Shown: positions 42,582 to 51,691 of the stretch, piece by piece
How the letters are laid out: each line of letters starts with the position of its first letter
How positions within the stretch are numbered: the stretch's first letter is position 1
Origin: Pseudozobellia thermophila
GTDB taxonomy: Bacteria > Bacteroidota > Bacteroidia > Flavobacteriales > Flavobacteriaceae
DNA: 54,434 nucleotides
Direction: 5' to 3'
Assembly: GCF_900141855.1 (NCBI RefSeq)
Contig: NZ_FQYU01000014.1
Coordinates: 1 to 54,434 of the forward strand
Position numbers and translations under genes: made by a program
The notes under the pieces: generated by a model
The model's input: only the letters and a program-made list of their open reading frames with translations
Told to the model about the DNA's origin: nothing
The model's database searches: none

Positions 42582-43511
42582 ATGAAATTTTCAATTCAAA
42601 TAGTATTAGTAATTGTTTTGTACCTCCTTCAAGGTACGGTCGGATGCAAACGAGACGTTAAGGAAAAACTATCCGAGGTTGAGCTACCAGCGCCCCCTGT
42701 AACGGGGGAATGCCCTGAATTTGTCCTGAAAAACAAAGAAAACAACCTGAACATCAGTGTGTTTTTAGATTTGTCGGATAGGATTACGGAAGCAAAAACC
42801 ATTCAAAAAGATACCCAATACCTTAAAAGTATCTCTAAAGCTTTTGTCAATCATATAAAAACCAAAAAACTAATTCTGTTGCAAGACCGGATACAGCTTT
42901 ACTTTAATCCCGAACCTGCCAATGAAGGGATCAATTCCATTGCAGAAAAGCTTCATGTAGAATTCAACAGGGATACACCAAAATCAAGGATCCAAGAAAC
43001 CATTAGGCTCTATGCCGAAGAGCCCATCAAGTTGTATGGGCTGGCACAGGCAGATTCTAAACAGGCCAAAGATTATCCGGGTTCCGATATTTGGCGCTTT
43101 TTTAAAGATAATGTGAAGGATTATACGATCAGTACCTGCCACCGCAACATATTGGTGATTTTAACAGATGGTTATATGTACCATAAAGACACCCAAATGA
43201 AACAAGGGAACCAAAGTTCTTATCTGACCCCAAAATCCTTGGGGGCATTGCGGCTGAACAACTCCGATTACAAAAAGGCCATGCAAGAAAAGGGCTATGG
43301 CTTTATACCCGCCAACGACGGACTGGAAGATTTGGAGGTATTGGTGATCGGTGTTCAAAGTTCCAATACGGCCAATCCGTATGCCATTGATATCATTAGG
43401 GAGTATTGGACCAATTGGTTCGAAGCCATGGGAATTAAGAAATACAAAATTCAAAATGCCGATTTGGCCTCCAGTGTAGAAAAAGTAATCGTAAGCTTTA
43501 TAAATTCATGA
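42582..43511 (+). CDS. VWA-like lipoprotein, unknown
   Basis: The leader IQIVLVIVLYLLQGTVGCKR ends in a lipobox (TVGC, Cys22). The mature 287 residues look like a von Willebrand A-type fold: an early NISVFLDLSDRITEAK strand with a D-x-S-D metal-type motif (a variant of DxSxS), and HRNILVILTDGYMYHKD, matching the VWA LTDG strand. A late GIQSSN-like strand (VLVIGVQSSNTANP) follows. Position directly after the four-TM protein suggests the two work together across the inner membrane or envelope. The last bases overlap the next gene by 4 (ATGA), so translation is coupled. Confidence 0.62.
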   Translation: MKFSIQIVLVIVLYLLQGTVGCKRDVKEKLSEVELPAPPVTGECPEFVLKNKENNLNISVFLDLSDRITEAKTIQKDTQYLKSISKAFVNHIKTKKLILLQDRIQLYFNPEPANEGINSIAEKLHVEFNRDTPKSRIQETIRLYAEEPIKLYGLAQADSKQAKDYPGSDIWRFFKDNVKDYTISTCHRNILVILTDGYMYHKDTQMKQGNQSSYLTPKSLGALRLNNSDYKKAMQEKGYGFIPANDGLEDLEVLVIGVQSSNTANPYAIDIIREYWTNWFEAMGIKKYKIQNADLASSVEKVIVSFINS

Positions 43512-43861
43512 AAAAGCCAATCTTCTTTGTCATGCTTCTGTTCTGGATCGGCTCAAACGCACAATCCTCTTGTTCAGATTTGATGGCCATGGTAAAATCG
43601 CAAGATTATGGATATACTTATTATAGTTATGACAGTGATGCTATTTCGAAGGTCACCTTTTACGAAGTGTCAGATGATAGCTTTAACAGGTACTATTTCG
43701 CCCTTGTACAGTTTACAAGCTCGTACAAAGAATATATTTACCAAGTAGGCCCCAGAACAAAATTCAATTATTCAATGGATTATATGGACAGTGCCGGTAA
43801 GGCCTTTTGGAAGTACATTCAGCCCTATAATGAAAATCTAAATTGCGGCCCTGATTTTTAA
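43508..43861 (+). CDS. secreted KTSC-like small protein
   Basis: The 117-residue protein has a signal peptide (FFVMLLFWIGSNAQSS). The mature part, AISKVTFYEVSDDSFNRYYF with KEYIYQVGPRTKF and MDSAGKAFWKYIQP, resembles the KTSC domain (Tyr-rich strands, then D/A-S-x-G-K-x-(F/Y)-xx-x-I). Its start overlaps the VWA-like gene by 4 bases, ending the tightly packed run that begins with the TerB-like gene. KTSC domains are often fused to or placed with nucleic-acid or phage-related proteins. The assignment is tentative. Confidence 0.52.
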   Translation: MKKPIFFVMLLFWIGSNAQSSCSDLMAMVKSQDYGYTYYSYDSDAISKVTFYEVSDDSFNRYYFALVQFTSSYKEYIYQVGPRTKFNYSMDYMDSAGKAFWKYIQPYNENLNCGPDF

Positions 43862-43990
43862 CAGGGGTATCTACAAGAAGACATGAATCAATCGATTATG
43901 ATAGACCAATGGACATGTTTAAAAAAGCAGCATAAATTAACCTGGATTTGTAGAAAACCTGTCCTACTAATTGGGGGATGAACAGTAAGA

Positions 43991-44023
43991 TTTGCCTTCA
44001 ACATAATATTTGCCTTAACTTTA
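43991..44023 (+). promoter_or_regulatory. candidate promoter of hsdR
   Basis: TTTG (43,991-43,994) and TAACTTTA (44,016-44,023) are spaced by 21 bases, close to the Bacteroidota -33/-7 pattern. The last base of the -7 element departs from TAnnTTTG. The hsdR start is 27 bases downstream. Confidence 0.4.
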
Positions 44024-44050
44024 ATAGTTCTAAACTGACCATGATTATCA

Positions 44051-47000
44051 ATGATTTTCAACGAAGATTCTAGAGTTAAGATCCCTTCCATACTGCATTT
44101 GGTCCAATTGGGGTATCAGTACCTATCACTAAAGGATAACAAGTGGGATGAAAGCACTAATATTTTTACCGAAATTTTTGAAAAACAAATAGGAGAGATA
44201 AACGCTGGCCTTTCCAAAAACGACATCAAGAAGGTGTTTGATGAAGTTTCCCTTTCATTGGAAAATGAAGACTTGGGCCGTGCCTTTTACAGTAAGTTGA
44301 TTGACCAATCGGGAGTCAAGTTGATTGATTTTGAAAATTTTGAAGCCAACAACTCCTTTCACGTAGTTACGGAATTGCCCTATCAAAAAGATGATGAATC
44401 CTTTAGGCCTGATATCATTTTATTGATTAACGGAATGCCCTTGTTCTTTATAGAGGTCAAAAAGCCAAATAACAGGGACGGTATTTTGGCCGAACATCGA
44501 CGGATGAAAACCCGTTTCCAAAATAAAAAGTTCCGTAAGTTCATCAATATTACCCAACTCATGGTGTTTTCGAACAACATGAAATATAGCGATGATGACA
44601 CACAAATGCTAGAGGGTGCTTTTTATAGTACAACCAATTATTATAGCCCTGTTTTTAATTATTTCAGGGAAGAAGAAACTTTTGATTTAGATACCCTGCT
44701 TCAACCTATATCAGAGGAGACCGAGAATTTTATTCTTAAGGACACGAATTACTTGAGTATCAAAAACTCAAAAGAATACTTGGCCAATAAAAGCCCGAAT
44801 ACGCCAACCAACGCTATAACTACTTCATTATTCCAGAAAGAGCGGTTACAATTTATTTTACGCTACGCCTTTGCTTATGTAGAAGAAGAAAAGGGATTGG
44901 AAAAGCACGTAATGCGTTACCCGCAATTGTTCGCTACAAAAGCTATAGAGAACAAACTGGAAAACGGGGTAAAAAAAGGCATTATATGGCACACCCAAGG
45001 TTCGGGAAAAACGGCCTTGGCCTATTTCAATGTTAAACATCTTACGGATTACTATCAAAAAAAGAACATCATTCCCAAGTTCTACTTCATTGTAGACCGG
45101 TTGGATCTATTGACCCAAGCAGCCAAGGAGTTCACGGCCAGAGGGCTGGTAGTGCATAAGATTGATTCTAGGGATGCCTTCACAAAGGACATAAAATCGA
45201 CAGAGGTTATCCATAACAGTTCGGGCAAGGCAGAAATAACGGTCGTTAATATTCAAAAGTTCAAAGATGATCCCGATGTTATCAAAAACAACGATTACAA
45301 CCTAAGTGTACAGCGTATTTTTTTCTTGGATGAAGTTCATCGAAGTTACAATCCCAAGGGTAGTTTTTTGGCCAATTTGGAATTGGCGGACACCCATTCC
45401 ATAAAGATTGGGCTTACCGGTACTCCATTGTTAGGAAAGGAATATAATTCTAAAACCTTATTTGGCGATTATATTCATAAATACTACTACAATCTGTCCA
45501 TTAAAGATGGGTATACGTTACGGCTGATTCGTGAAGAAATAGAAACCAATTATAAACTTGCACTGCAAAAGACCTTGGAAGACATTAAAATCTTACAGGG
45601 GAATACGGACAAGAAAATGGTATTTGCCCATCATAGGTTCGTGGAGCCGATGCTCGACTATATCGTAAAAGATATGGAACAGGCCAGGATCTCAATGAAC
45701 GACAACAGTATCGGTGGCATGGTCGTTTGCGATTCTTCCGATCAGGCAAAGATGATGTACGAAATATTTCAAGATAAATATGCCGCTAAAAAAGAATCTG
45801 ATTTGCATCTGGCGGCCGAGGAACCTATCAGTTATGGAAGTAAAAAGAAAGAGGCAAGCGATGTTAATTCTGCCCAAGTAATTTTACATGATATTGGCAC
45901 TAAACAAGAGCGTAAAGATTGGGTGTCTGACTTTAAAGCAGGAAAACTGGATTTCCTTTTTGTCTACAACATGCTATTGACCGGTTTTGATGCCAAGCGA
46001 TTAAAGAAGCTGTACATAGGTCGTAAAATAAAATCCCATAATTTATTACAGACCCTTACCCGGGTCAATAGAACCTACAAGAACCATAAATATGGTTATG
46101 TGGTGGACTTTGCCGATATTCAAAAGGAGTTCGATAAGACCAACCAGGATTATTTTAATGAACTGCAATCGGAGCTCGGCGATGAACTGCAACATTATTC
46201 CAACCTTTTTAAATCGGCCAGTGAGATTACAACCGAGATTGAAGAAATAAAGGATGTACTTTTTAAGTTCAATACCGAAAATGCCACCGTTTTTGGGGAA
46301 CAGATTTCTGAAATCAACGACCGTACCGAAATCAGACTTATTGCCAAGGCATTGAACAATGCAAAGGAGCTGTACAATCTGATCCGGTTGTCCGGCAATT
46401 TTGAATTGCTCGAAAAATTGGACTTTAGAAAACTTGCCGTTTTGTCTAGGTTGACCAACGAGAGGTTGGCCCTTATAAATACGAGGGAGGCCTTGGAAAA
46501 TAATGTAGGCACCGAAAACATTTTGAACACCGCTTTGGAGGATGTCATTTTTGCCTTCACCAAAGTAAAGGAGGAGGAAATGGTTTTGGCCGATGAGTTA
46601 AAGAACACCTTACAACGCACGCGTGAAATGTTGGGAGGAAATTTTGACCAAAAAGACCCGGTTTTCGTGTCCTTAAAAGAGGAATTGGAGCGACTCTTTA
46701 AAAAGAAAAACCTCAGTGAGGTTACTAAGGAAGAAATGGAGGCCAATATAAAGGCCTTAAACGAGATTTATGATAAAGCGAAGAAATTGGAACGGGAGAA
46801 CCAATTACTAAAAGCGAAATATGATTACGACGCCAAGTACGCCCGCATACACAAACGTCTCATGGAAAAGAATCCCTTAACGGATAGTGAACGCAAATTG
46901 TTCGAGGCCTTAATGGGATTAAAATCTGCGGTGGATAAAGAAATTATGCAGAACTCCAAAATATTGGAAAACGAAAGTTATGTAGAAAGAATGGTTATGC

Positions 47001-47122
47001 GCTTGGTCGTCAACCAATTTAAAAACGAACAGCACATCCCCATAAACACTACCGATGTAAAGCGCATCAACAGTATTATCGTAAAAGAATATATGAACGA
47101 ATACAACGGTTTTGTTGCGTAA
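44051..47122 (+). CDS. hsdR: type I restriction enzyme, R subunit
   Basis: The 1,023-residue protein is a complete HsdR. The N-terminal nuclease core has FRPDIILLINGMPLFFIEVK, with D121 and E135-x-K137 of the PD-(D/E)XK motif. The translocase has Walker A WHTQGSGKTALAYFN (about 313-322), a DEVH box in RIFFLDEVHRSYN, motif III GLTGTPLLGKEY and motif VI TLTRVNRTYKNHKYGYVV. A C-terminal coiled, helical region binds the MS core. Together with HsdM and HsdS it cuts DNA lacking the right adenine methylation after ATP-driven translocation. All motifs are intact. GC content is lower than in the left half of the window, typical of acquired defence genes. Confidence 0.95.
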   Translation: MIFNEDSRVKIPSILHLVQLGYQYLSLKDNKWDESTNIFTEIFEKQIGEINAGLSKNDIKKVFDEVSLSLENEDLGRAFYSKLIDQSGVKLIDFENFEANNSFHVVTELPYQKDDESFRPDIILLINGMPLFFIEVKKPNNRDGILAEHRRMKTRFQNKKFRKFINITQLMVFSNNMKYSDDDTQMLEGAFYSTTNYYSPVFNYFREEETFDLDTLLQPISEETENFILKDTNYLSIKNSKEYLANKSPNTPTNAITTSLFQKERLQFILRYAFAYVEEEKGLEKHVMRYPQLFATKAIENKLENGVKKGIIWHTQGSGKTALAYFNVKHLTDYYQKKNIIPKFYFIVDRLDLLTQAAKEFTARGLVVHKIDSRDAFTKDIKSTEVIHNSSGKAEITVVNIQKFKDDPDVIKNNDYNLSVQRIFFLDEVHRSYNPKGSFLANLELADTHSIKIGLTGTPLLGKEYNSKTLFGDYIHKYYYNLSIKDGYTLRLIREEIETNYKLALQKTLEDIKILQGNTDKKMVFAHHRFVEPMLDYIVKDMEQARISMNDNSIGGMVVCDSSDQAKMMYEIFQDKYAAKKESDLHLAAEEPISYGSKKKEASDVNSAQVILHDIGTKQERKDWVSDFKAGKLDFLFVYNMLLTGFDAKRLKKLYIGRKIKSHNLLQTLTRVNRTYKNHKYGYVVDFADIQKEFDKTNQDYFNELQSELGDELQHYSNLFKSASEITTEIEEIKDVLFKFNTENATVFGEQISEINDRTEIRLIAKALNNAKELYNLIRLSGNFELLEKLDFRKLAVLSRLTNERLALINTREALENNVGTENILNTALEDVIFAFTKVKEEEMVLADELKNTLQRTREMLGGNFDQKDPVFVSLKEELERLFKKKNLSEVTKEEMEANIKALNEIYDKAKKLERENQLLKAKYDYDAKYARIHKRLMEKNPLTDSERKLFEALMGLKSAVDKEIMQNSKILENESYVERMVMRLVVNQFKNEQHIPINTTDVKRINSIIVKEYMNEYNGFVA

Positions 47123-47154
47123 AACACGGTGTAAGTTGTGTTAATTGGTTTTTA

Positions 47155-47186
47155 TATTCACTAAAAAGCATAACTATTAGTGAATA
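47155..47186. promoter_or_regulatory. 10-bp inverted repeat operator upstream of the ATPase gene
   Basis: TATTCACTAA (47,155-47,164) and TTAGTGAATA (47,177-47,186) are perfect inverted arms with a 12-base spacer. They lie just upstream of a -7 element TATATTTG (47,200-47,207), where the -33 element should be. This is the expected site for a repressor. Confidence 0.55.
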
Positions 47187-47199
47187 CGATATAAAATGG

Positions 47200-47207
47200 T
47201 ATATTTG
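47200..47207 (+). promoter_or_regulatory. -7 promoter element of the ATPase gene
   Basis: TATATTTG is a perfect TAnnTTTG element, only 11 bases before the ATG at 47,219, so the mRNA would have a very short leader. It suggests the ATPase gene is transcribed on its own within the restriction operon. Confidence 0.5.
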
Positions 47208-47218
47208 TAAAAAAGGGC

Positions 47219-48337
47219 ATGTATAAGCGGACATTGCAAGATATTGTTGAAAGCAAGCTCGGAAAAGGGAAGGCCATATTATTGGTCGGCCCCAGACAAG
47301 TGGGCAAGACCACATTGATAAAAGAGATCATTGCCAGTAAAGAGCACCTCTTTTTAGATGGTGACGACCCTACCGTAAGAAGCTTGTTGAACACCCCAAA
47401 TACAACCCAAATAAAAAGTATTTTGGCCGCCCATAAAATAGTTTTTATTGATGAGGCCCAAAGAATTGAGGGTATAGGCCTTACCTTAAAAATTATTACA
47501 GATCAATTTAAAGATGTGCAATTACTTGTAAGTGGCTCCTCCTCTTTTGATTTGTCCAACGCACTGAACGAGCCCCTTACAGGCAGAAAATGGGAATATC
47601 AACTATACCCCATAAGTTGGGAAGAATTTGAAAACAAACATGGGTATCTGGCAGCGGAACAACAACTGGAAAACAGAATGTTGTACGGGTTTTACCCCGA
47701 TGTCCTCAATCATCCCGGAGAAGAAAAAGAACTCTTAAAACAATTGGTGAACAGTTATTTGTACAGGGATATATTGGCATATTCCAATATTAGAAAACCC
47801 GAAGTACTGGAAAAGCTCGTTCAGGCCTTGGCCCTTCAATTGGGCAGCGAAGTAAATTACAATGAACTTGCCTCAATAGTAGGGGTGGACAAGAATACCG
47901 TCGCCAATTACATAGATATTCTCGAAAAGGGATTTGTGATCTATAAGCTCAATAGCTTTAGCAGGAACATCCGCAATGAAATAAAAAAGAACAAAAAAAT
48001 CTATTTCTATGACAACGGCGTCCGCAATATGGTCTTGGGCAATTTTACCCCCCTTGCGTTGCGCCAAGATACGGGCGCGCTATGGGAAAACTTTTTGATT
48101 ACCGAAAGGCTAAAACAAAATACCTATAAAAACACGAATGCAAAAATGTATTTCTGGCGCACCAAACAACAACAGGAAGTAGACTTGGTAGAGGAACGGA
48201 ACGGTGTTATAACAGGATTTGAATTTAAGTGGAAAGCCAAGAAAAAACTGCGATTGCCGAAAACCTTTGTAAATGAATACAAGGCCAAAGAGGTTATTGT
48301 GGACCATACCAATTTTAGAGAATTTATTGTCCTATAA
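47219..48337 (+). CDS. AAA+ ATPase with DUF4143 domain
   Basis: The 372-residue protein has Walker A LVGPRQVGKTT (24-32), Walker B KIVFIDEAQRIEG (about 73-83) and sensor LLVSGSSSFDLS. The typical arginine-rich lid LTGRKWEYQLYPIS is followed by a C-terminal DUF4143 domain (LGSEVNYNELASIVGVDKNT, NGVRNMVLGNFTPL, EVDLVEERNGVITGFEFKW). The EVD...EFKWK stretch resembles a degenerate PD-(D/E)XK core. Such ATPases are widespread, scattered and of unknown function. Here the gene separates hsdR from hsdM and has its own promoter and inverted repeat, so it seems inserted into the restriction operon. A role in stress or defence is possible. Confidence 0.88.
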   Translation: MYKRTLQDIVESKLGKGKAILLVGPRQVGKTTLIKEIIASKEHLFLDGDDPTVRSLLNTPNTTQIKSILAAHKIVFIDEAQRIEGIGLTLKIITDQFKDVQLLVSGSSSFDLSNALNEPLTGRKWEYQLYPISWEEFENKHGYLAAEQQLENRMLYGFYPDVLNHPGEEKELLKQLVNSYLYRDILAYSNIRKPEVLEKLVQALALQLGSEVNYNELASIVGVDKNTVANYIDILEKGFVIYKLNSFSRNIRNEIKKNKKIYFYDNGVRNMVLGNFTPLALRQDTGALWENFLITERLKQNTYKNTNAKMYFWRTKQQQEVDLVEERNGVITGFEFKWKAKKKLRLPKTFVNEYKAKEVIVDHTNFREFIVL

Positions 48338-48352
48338 ACTAAGATACGATCA

Positions 48353-49981
48353 ATGACGACAACCATACAATTTGAAACCCAGACCAAAGCACTTATAGAC
48401 GACCTTAAAAGTGTTTGTGCCAATTATGGCCTGGGAAATGACGGGAACGAATTTAAGATCATCACCCAGGTTTTTCTATACAAGTTCCTGAACGATAAAT
48501 ATGTCTACGAGTTAAAACAGCTGGAGCCTAGCTTGGCAGAGGCCGAAGATTTTGACGAAGCCCTAAAAAAATATTCCGATGATGAGCTGGAACTGTTGGG
48601 CATGCAGATAAGCGAGAATACCGCCCATATTGCACCCAAGAACTTTTTGTCCCGTTTGTTCGAACAGCAGAACCAACCCAAGTTTGCCGAGATTTTTGAC
48701 CAAACCCTGCTCGATATCGCCAAGGCCAATAACGATATCTTCTCGGTATCTACCCAAGGCGGCGAAAAAATAATTTTGTTCGAGAACATAAGCAAGTATG
48801 TGTCCGATAATAGGGATGCCTTCTGTAAGGCATTGGTCAACAAATTGGTGGGCTTTAGTTTTGAGCATATTTTTACCCAAAAGTTCGACTTTTTCGCTAC
48901 AATTTTCGAGTACCTGATCAAAGACTACAACTCTAACAGTGGAGGTAAATATGCCGAGTATTTTACGCCCCATGCCGTTGCCAAGATCATGGCGGCCTGT
49001 TTGGTGCCCGAACAAAATGTAAACAATGTCACCTGTTATGATCCCAGTGCGGGGTCGGGGACCCTATTAATGAATTTGGCACATGCCATTGGGGAGGACA
49101 AGTGTACCATTTACTCTCAAGACATTTCCCAAAAGTCCTCGGCCTTGTTGCGGTTGAACTTGATACTGAACAATCTGGTACATTCCATTCAGAATATTAT
49201 ACAGGGCAACACCATTTTATCGCCTTATCACAAACAGGAAAATGGACAATTGGAAAAGTTTGACTTTATTGTTTCTAACCCACCTTTTAAACTAGATTTT
49301 TCTGATTACAGTGCCGATTTGGACAGCAAAGCCAATAAGGAACGTTTTTTTGCGGGCATCCCGAGAGTACCTGCCAAAAAGAAAGAATCCATGGCCATTT
49401 ACCTGTTGTTTATACAGCATATTATGTATTCGCTTAGGGATAAAACGGGCAAGGCTGCCATTGTGGTGCCTACGGGTTTTATTACGGCCCAAAGCGGTAT
49501 CGATAAAAAGATTAGGCAAAAATTGGTAGAAAGTAAAATGTTGGCAGGAGTGGTAAGTATGCCCAGCAATATTTTTGCCTCCACCGGTACCAATGTGAGT
49601 ATATTATTTTTAGACAAAGCCAATACCGAAGAAGTGGTATTGATAGATGCCTCTAATTTGGGCACCAAGGTAAAAGAAGGCAAAAACCAAAAAACGGTAT
49701 TGAGCGAGGCCGAAGAACAGCAGATTATTGATGTCTTTAATACCAAGGAAGCCAAGGACGATTTCTCGGTAGTGGTAAGCTATGACGATATTAAAGCAAA
49801 AAACTATAGCCTCAGTGCAGGCCAATATTTTGAGGTAAAGATTGAATATGTTGATATTACGGCGGAAGAGTTTACAAACAAAATAAAGGGCTTTGAAACT
49901 AATTTGGAAAGCCTGTTTGCCGAATCTAAACGTTTGGAAAAGGAGATTCAGAATAATTTTAAGAGTTTACGATATGAGTAA
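48353..49981 (+). CDS. hsdM: type I restriction enzyme, M subunit (adenine methyltransferase)
   Basis: The 542-residue protein has an N-terminal helical HsdM domain (to about 165) and an N6-adenine methyltransferase domain. SAM motif I is YDPSAGSGTLLMNLAH (about 228-240) and the catalytic NPPF is in FDFIVSNPPFKLDF (about 307-311). It methylates the recognition sequence set by HsdS and is also needed for restriction. It starts 15 bases after the ATPase gene and its stop overlaps the hsdS start by 8 bases (ATGAGTAA), so M and S are translationally coupled. All key motifs are intact. Confidence 0.95.
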   Translation: MTTTIQFETQTKALIDDLKSVCANYGLGNDGNEFKIITQVFLYKFLNDKYVYELKQLEPSLAEAEDFDEALKKYSDDELELLGMQISENTAHIAPKNFLSRLFEQQNQPKFAEIFDQTLLDIAKANNDIFSVSTQGGEKIILFENISKYVSDNRDAFCKALVNKLVGFSFEHIFTQKFDFFATIFEYLIKDYNSNSGGKYAEYFTPHAVAKIMAACLVPEQNVNNVTCYDPSAGSGTLLMNLAHAIGEDKCTIYSQDISQKSSALLRLNLILNNLVHSIQNIIQGNTILSPYHKQENGQLEKFDFIVSNPPFKLDFSDYSADLDSKANKERFFAGIPRVPAKKKESMAIYLLFIQHIMYSLRDKTGKAAIVVPTGFITAQSGIDKKIRQKLVESKMLAGVVSMPSNIFASTGTNVSILFLDKANTEEVVLIDASNLGTKVKEGKNQKTVLSEAEEQQIIDVFNTKEAKDDFSVVVSYDDIKAKNYSLSAGQYFEVKIEYVDITAEEFTNKIKGFETNLESLFAESKRLEKEIQNNFKSLRYE

Positions 49982-51287
49982 GATACTTGTAAACGCGGCT
50001 AATTATTCAAAAGAAAGAATTTCGTTGGATAATATCAATGTCCATAATTATGTAACTACCGATAATTTACTGCAAAACAAACAAGGAAAGGTAGAGGCTG
50101 AAAAAATGCCAAAGCAAACATCAAGTACCGTAACTCGATACGATGAAAACGATATATTGATTGCAAATATTCGACCTTATTTGAAAAAGATTTGGTTTGC
50201 AAATTGTTCGGGCGGTAGTTCGTCAGATGTTCTCACTCTAAAAGTAAAAAAAGGATATAGTCCGAAATTCATTTATTATTCACTTTTTAGAGATGAATTT
50301 TTTGATTATATGATGACAGGTTCAAAAGGTACCAAGATGCCTCGAGGTGATAAAAATCAAATTCTAGATTTTCCAATTCCTGATTTTGAACTGGATGAAC
50401 AAAAACAAATCGCCAAAGTCTTATCCGATTTAGATGCCAAAATAGAAGTCAACAACAAAATCAACCAAGAGTTAGAGGCACTCGCCAAAACCATTTACGA
50501 CTATTGGTTTGTCCAGTTTGATTTTCCAGACCAAAACGGCAAACCCTACAAATCGTCAGGTGGTAAAATGGTGTATAACGAGCAGCTAAAACGGGAGATA
50601 CCTGAGGGGTGGGAGGTGAAATATTTAGGTGATTTAGTTGATTGTAATAAGTGGAATAGAACAAAAGAAACCAAATTTTCACGCATTAATTATCTTGACA
50701 CAAGTAATTTAACTAGAAATGTTATCGATTCTGTTCAAGAGTTGATAGTTGGATTTGATAAAATTCCAAGTAGAGCTCAACGAATAGTATCACCAAACGA
50801 TATTCTATATTCAACTGTTCGTCCTAATCAAGAACATTTTGGTATAATAAAATCACCAATAGAAAACTTAGTAGCATCTACTGGATTTGCACAAATTCAA
50901 AGTAAAAACAATAAGTTTACAAATGACTTTATCTATCAATTTTTATGTCAAGATTATGTTACTGTTAGGCTACAAAAAATAGCTGAAGGGTCGGTTTCAG
51001 CTTATCCATCAATATCTCACAATGATATAATGGATTTAAAAATAGTTTTACCGATTGGAGGTAAAATAATAGAAAAAGCAAATACAATCTTTAGCCAATA
51101 CAATGAGAAAATTGCTTTGAATTTAAAAGAAAACCAAAAACTCTCCGAACTGCGCGATTGGTTGTTGCCCATGTTAATGAATGGGCAGGCGACCGTAAGG
51201 AGTCCCGAAAAAGTTCGGGATAAAGGTGGGGTAAAAGAACAGTTAGGTATGGTTGCTGAGGAGGGGGGAACGTATAAAACAAAATAG
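49974..51287 (+). CDS. hsdS: type I restriction enzyme, S (specificity) subunit
   Basis: The ATG at 49,974 overlaps the hsdM stop and gives 437 residues. Two target-recognition domains are seen. The first has YDENDILIANIRPYLKKIWF, the second SPNDILYSTVRPNQEHFGII. Each is followed by a conserved helical spacer: ELDEQKQIAKVLSDLDAKIE ... NQELEALAKTIYDYWFVQFD in the centre, and NEKIALNLKENQKLSEL with WLLPMLMNGQ at the C-terminus. The first domain, about 155 residues including little N-terminal lead, is short. Base composition is the most AT-rich of the operon, especially in both recognition domains, which fits domain exchange. Target sequence cannot be read from this. Confidence 0.93.
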   Translation: MSKILVNAANYSKERISLDNINVHNYVTTDNLLQNKQGKVEAEKMPKQTSSTVTRYDENDILIANIRPYLKKIWFANCSGGSSSDVLTLKVKKGYSPKFIYYSLFRDEFFDYMMTGSKGTKMPRGDKNQILDFPIPDFELDEQKQIAKVLSDLDAKIEVNNKINQELEALAKTIYDYWFVQFDFPDQNGKPYKSSGGKMVYNEQLKREIPEGWEVKYLGDLVDCNKWNRTKETKFSRINYLDTSNLTRNVIDSVQELIVGFDKIPSRAQRIVSPNDILYSTVRPNQEHFGIIKSPIENLVASTGFAQIQSKNNKFTNDFIYQFLCQDYVTVRLQKIAEGSVSAYPSISHNDIMDLKIVLPIGGKIIEKANTIFSQYNEKIALNLKENQKLSELRDWLLPMLMNGQATVRSPEKVRDKGGVKEQLGMVAEEGGTYKTK

Positions 51288-51288
51288 C

Positions 51289-51603
51289 ATGTACCAAAAG
51301 ACCCGACCCAATATATCTTTTATAGAATTTATGCAACTTGTTGGTCCTGTGGTTTCATTTAATAGCCTAGAGGGCTGTGAATATATTGTACAAAAGTACA
51401 AGGGGACCACAATGGTTTTCAAACGGCAATCCACAAAAGAAATATGGGATATGGATTTAAAGCAAGTTCATAAAGCCTACCTGGAACTAAAAGATTTTAA
51501 AACCATAAACTTTAAAGAATATGTGTATAAAAGGCATTCACCTGCATTGGGTTTATTGTTGCATTTGAAATTGTTGGTAGATGAACTAAGAAAGATTATT
51601 TAA
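51289..51603 (+). CDS. 104-residue protein of unknown function next to hsdS
   Basis: The start ATG lies one base after the hsdS stop, so the gene belongs to the restriction operon. The protein has no signal or membrane segment. It is mixed alpha/beta with FIEFMQLVGPVVSF, then EYIVQKYKGTTMVFKRQ, and a C-terminal helix ALGLLLHLKLLVDELRKII. No family is recognised. Spacing to the next gene (88 bases) is larger. It may be an accessory factor of the type I system or an independent cargo gene. Confidence 0.55.
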   Translation: MYQKTRPNISFIEFMQLVGPVVSFNSLEGCEYIVQKYKGTTMVFKRQSTKEIWDMDLKQVHKAYLELKDFKTINFKEYVYKRHSPALGLLLHLKLLVDELRKII

Positions 51604-51691
51604 GAGATTAGGAAGGGGTAGCCTTCACAAAGTTATAAAAGGTTCTTTTGGCAATTATGGTTTTTTTACCAATTGTGAATAAAAATAAAAC

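Noticed and set aside
47155-47186. Terminal inverted repeat of an insertion sequence
   Set aside because: The two arms lie only 12 bases apart and no matching pair flanks the ATPase gene, so an operator is more likely than an IS end.
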